Assembly (NCBI RefSeq): GCF_052065755.1
Contig: NZ_JBQHTK010000004.1
Span: 1-64,000 of the forward strand
DNA from: Allocoprococcus sp004560705
Lineage (GTDB): Bacteria > Bacillota > Clostridia > Lachnospirales > Lachnospiraceae
Reading direction: 5' to 3'
Length of the DNA: 64,000 nt
Numbering within the stretch: position 1 is the first letter of the stretch; each line of letters starts with the position of its first letter. The position numbers and the translations under genes were made by a program. A model generated the notes under the pieces. That model made no database searches. It had not been told where the DNA came from and saw only the letters and a list, made by a program, of their open reading frames with translations. Of the stretch, positions 61,812-64,000 are shown one piece after another.

Positions 61812-62569
61812 TGATTCAGTTTGTAGGAGCAGGACCGGGAGCAGAAGATCTGATCACGGTTCGGGGGCAGAAGCTGCTCATGGAGGCGGACATTGTGGTT
61901 TACGCAGGATCTCTTGTGAATCCGAAACTGCTGGATATGTGTAAGGAAACATGTGAAATATTCAACAGTGCATATATGACACTGGAGGAAGTGTTGGAGG
62001 TATTGATCCACGGGGAGAGAGAAGGAAAGCATGTTGTGAGATTGCACACGGGGGATCCTTGTCTGTATGGGGCAATCAAGGAGCAGATGGATGCGCTTGA
62101 TGCCGAAGGGATTTCCTATGAAGTATGCCCGGGGGTCAGTTCCTTTTGCGGGGCAGCATCGGCACTAAAAGCGGAATATACACTTCCCGGAATTTCCCAG
62201 TCGGTGGTGATTACCAGAATGGCGGGACGTACGCCGGTGCCGGACAGCGAATCCATCCGCAGTTTTGCAGTGCATCAGGCGACGATGGTGATCTTCTTAA
62301 GTACCGGTATGCTGGGTGAACTTTCAAAAGAGCTGATTGCAGGAGGATATCCGGAAGATACACCGGCGGCTATCGTGTACAAGGCAACCTGGCCGGAGGA
62401 AGAGGTGCATCACTGCGAGGTGAGGACTTTGAAAGAAACTGCAGAAAAATATGGGATCCGTAAAACAGCGCTGATTGTTGTAGGGTCCATCTTAAATGGA
62501 GATTACAGGCGTTCGGAGCTCTATAATCCGGCGTTTACGACTGAATTCAGACAAGGAAAGGCAGAATAA
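61808..62569 (+). CDS. cbiF: cobalt-precorrin-4 C11-methyltransferase
   Basis: A 253-residue methylase: FVGAGPGAEDLITVRGQKLL, VVYAGSLVNPKLL, RLHTGDPCLYGAIKEQMD and PGVSSFCGAASALKAEYTLP are CbiF/CobM motifs, followed by MAGRTPVP. It has two ATG codons in a row at the start and overlaps cbiL by four bases. Confidence 0.95.
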   Translation: MMIQFVGAGPGAEDLITVRGQKLLMEADIVVYAGSLVNPKLLDMCKETCEIFNSAYMTLEEVLEVLIHGEREGKHVVRLHTGDPCLYGAIKEQMDALDAEGISYEVCPGVSSFCGAASALKAEYTLPGISQSVVITRMAGRTPVPDSESIRSFAVHQATMVIFLSTGMLGELSKELIAGGYPEDTPAAIVYKATWPEEEVHHCEVRTLKETAEKYGIRKTALIVVGSILNGDYRRSELYNPAFTTEFRQGKAE

Positions 62570-62578
62570 GGAGCAGGT

Positions 62579-63310
62579 ATGGGAAAAGTATATGTAGTGG
62601 GAATCGGCCCGGGTGCGAAGGACCAGATGACGGTACGAGCGGCAAAGGTTTTAAGCGAATGTCAGGTAATCGTGGGTTATACGGTGTATATTGATCTGAT
62701 CAAGGAAGAATATCCGGACAAGATCTGTTTGTCTACTCCGATGAGGCAGGAGGTGCAGCGTTGCCGGATGGCGCTTGAGGAGGCCGGGAAAGAACAGAAT
62801 GTAGCAGTGGTCTGCAGTGGAGATGCAGGGATATATGGAATGGCAGGGCTGGTGTATGAGCTTGCAGCGGATTATTCGGGTGTGGAGATTGAAGTAGTTC
62901 CAGGTATCACAGCCGCTTCCGGAGGAGCCGCAATACTTGGAGCGCCGCTGATGCATGATTTTGCAGTCATCAGTCTCAGTGATCTGATGACGCCCTGGGA
63001 AAAAATAGAAAAGCGTCTCCGGATGGCTGCAATGGCAGATTTCGTAATCTGCATTTACAATCCTTCCAGCAGGAAAAGAGTGGATTATCTGAAGAAAGCC
63101 TGCCTCTGTATGATGGAATATAAAAAGGAAGATACGGTGTGCGGCATTGTAAAAAATATCGGTCGGGAAGGCGAATGTATGAAGATACTGAGTCTTAAGG
63201 AACTATCTGAGACGGATGTGGATATGTTTACGACTGTATTTGTAGGAAATGAAGAGACCAGAATAATCGGAGATAAAATGGTGACGCCAAGGGGATACAA
63301 GAATGTGTAG
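62579..63310 (+). CDS. cbiH: cobalt-precorrin-3B C17-methyltransferase
   Basis: A 243-residue methylase of the CbiH/CobJ type: VVGIGPGAKDQMTVRAAKVL, VVCSGDAGIYGMAGLVYE, VPGITAASGGAAILGAPLMHDF and ISLSDLMTPWEKIEKRL. It carries out ring contraction-linked C17 methylation. The next gene overlaps it by eight bases. Confidence 0.95.
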   Translation: MGKVYVVGIGPGAKDQMTVRAAKVLSECQVIVGYTVYIDLIKEEYPDKICLSTPMRQEVQRCRMALEEAGKEQNVAVVCSGDAGIYGMAGLVYELAADYSGVEIEVVPGITAASGGAAILGAPLMHDFAVISLSDLMTPWEKIEKRLRMAAMADFVICIYNPSSRKRVDYLKKACLCMMEYKKEDTVCGIVKNIGREGECMKILSLKELSETDVDMFTTVFVGNEETRIIGDKMVTPRGYKNV

Positions 63311-64000
63311 AAATTGCAGGGTTTTCTGTGTCGGAGTCGGAGTGGGAGATCAAAAGCTTCTGACGCTGGAAGCAGAGGAATGTATTGAAGAAAGTGATCT
63401 GATCATCGGAGCAGCCAGGATGGTAGAATTATTTGCGGATGGGAAACGGCCGCAGTTTATAGAATACCGGCCGGAGAGGATCCGGGATTATCTGGTGGAA
63501 CATATAGAATATGAAAAATGTGCGGTCCTTTTTTCCGGGGACACCGGATTTTACAGCGGGGCAAAAGCACTGGTAAAGGTCTTGGAGGAAAGTGGGATTG
63601 CGGTGCAGATTCTGCCGGGGATTTCTTCAATCGTGTATTTGGCGGCACGCCTTCACACAAGCTGGGAAGATGCTGCGATCTGCAGCATTCACGGAAGAAA
63701 GCAGAATTTTATCCAGGCAGTCAGAGAGAACCGAAAGACGTTTCTGATTCTTGGTAAAGATTCCGGCGCGATGATCTGTGAAAAACTGGAATACTACGGA
63801 CTGCAGAATTTGAAGCTCTATATTGGAAATCGCCTTTCTTATGCGGAGGAAGAGATTCTTACCGTTCAGGCATCGGACGCGAAACCGGAGAATTTCGCGG
63901 AGCTTTCTGTTGTGATGATCGAAAACCCGGAGCCATCACGGAGAGCCTGTGTGCATTTGCCGGATGAAGCATTTATCCGTGGAAAAGTGCCGATGACGAA
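63303..64000 (+). CDS. cbiE: cobalt-precorrin-7 C5-methyltransferase, probably CbiET, cut by the window edge
   Basis: The frame is open to the end (about 232 residues). VGVGVGDQKLLTLEAEE is the methylase start, CAVLFSGDTGFYSGAKAL and LPGISSIVYLAARLHTSWED the next motifs, a full CbiE of about 200 residues. The last residues, LPDEAFIRGKVPMT, match the start of CbiT, so the gene is probably the CbiET fusion. The ATG at 63303 overlaps the cbiH stop. Confidence 0.92.
   Translation, partial: MCRNCRVFCVGVGVGDQKLLTLEAEECIEESDLIIGAARMVELFADGKRPQFIEYRPERIRDYLVEHIEYEKCAVLFSGDTGFYSGAKALVKVLEESGIAVQILPGISSIVYLAARLHTSWEDAAICSIHGRKQNFIQAVRENRKTFLILGKDSGAMICEKLEYYGLQNLKLYIGNRLSYAEEEILTVQASDAKPENFAELSVVMIENPEPSRRACVHLPDEAFIRGKVPMT

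Overview
The window looks like a chromosomal piece of a gut anaerobe of the Firmicutes, most likely family Lachnospiraceae. Supporting signs are low-to-medium GC, strong AGGAGG ribosome sites, a T-box leader on pheS, a probable Firmicutes-type 6S RNA, a stand-alone Spo0A DNA-binding domain, a c-di-AMP receptor, a BceRS/BceAB-like module and anaerobic (cbi-type) cobalamin genes. The species cannot be named from the sequence alone.

Layout. 0-12.2 kb: a galactoside/galactan utilisation locus. A GH2 beta-galactosidase is divergent from two AraC regulators, followed by a sugar-binding lipoprotein, two permeases, an unrecognised 610-residue protein, a tiny zinc-ribbon protein and a GH53 endo-galactanase without a signal peptide. 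The probable scheme is import of galacto-oligosaccharides and cytoplasmic cleavage. 12.2-19.7 kb: an eroded accessory stretch with a long palindrome, an internally deleted AAA ATPase, a gene cut by the 3' part of a group II intron, XRE and BTAD-type regulators, a broken Rpn-type nuclease, a tocopherol-cyclase-like gene, small zinc-ribbon genes and a tRNA-Gly(CCC). 19.8-25.3 kb: a peptide-sensing/resistance module of membrane protein, response regulator, histidine kinase and BceAB-like ABC transporter with a repeated operator. 25.3-37.6 kb: housekeeping genes (Spo0A-like regulator, thrC, moaC, 6S RNA, YihY, T-box-pheS-pheT, queA, MATE pump, HAD phosphatase), with a striking 49/50-bp tandem repeat between pheS and pheT.

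37.7-43.2 kb: a complete branched-chain amino acid ABC transporter (livKHMGF) ending in a cytidylate-kinase-like gene. 43.2-46.2 kb: a copper operon, csoR-copA, with the CsoR operator inside the promoter spacer and a copper-chaperone domain fused to the end of CopA behind its own internal ribosome site. 46.3-47.6 kb: a decayed ABC exporter operon behind a short ArsR regulator. 47.7-64 kb: a cobalamin region. It contains a c-di-AMP receptor coupled to cbiG, cbiJ, an ABC-F protein, a cobalamin riboswitch driving btuFCD-like uptake genes plus an adenosyltransferase, a phosphodiesterase, a small secreted protein, a glycosyltransferase fused to a MarR-like domain, and then cbiD-cbiL-cbiF-cbiH-cbiE(T), which runs off the right edge.

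The most unusual items are the glycosyltransferase-MarR fusion, the CopA-CopZ fusion with an internal start, the unknown barrel-like protein and zinc ribbon in the galactan operon, the pheS/pheT repeat array, and a recurring pattern of genes that keep both ends but have lost the middle.
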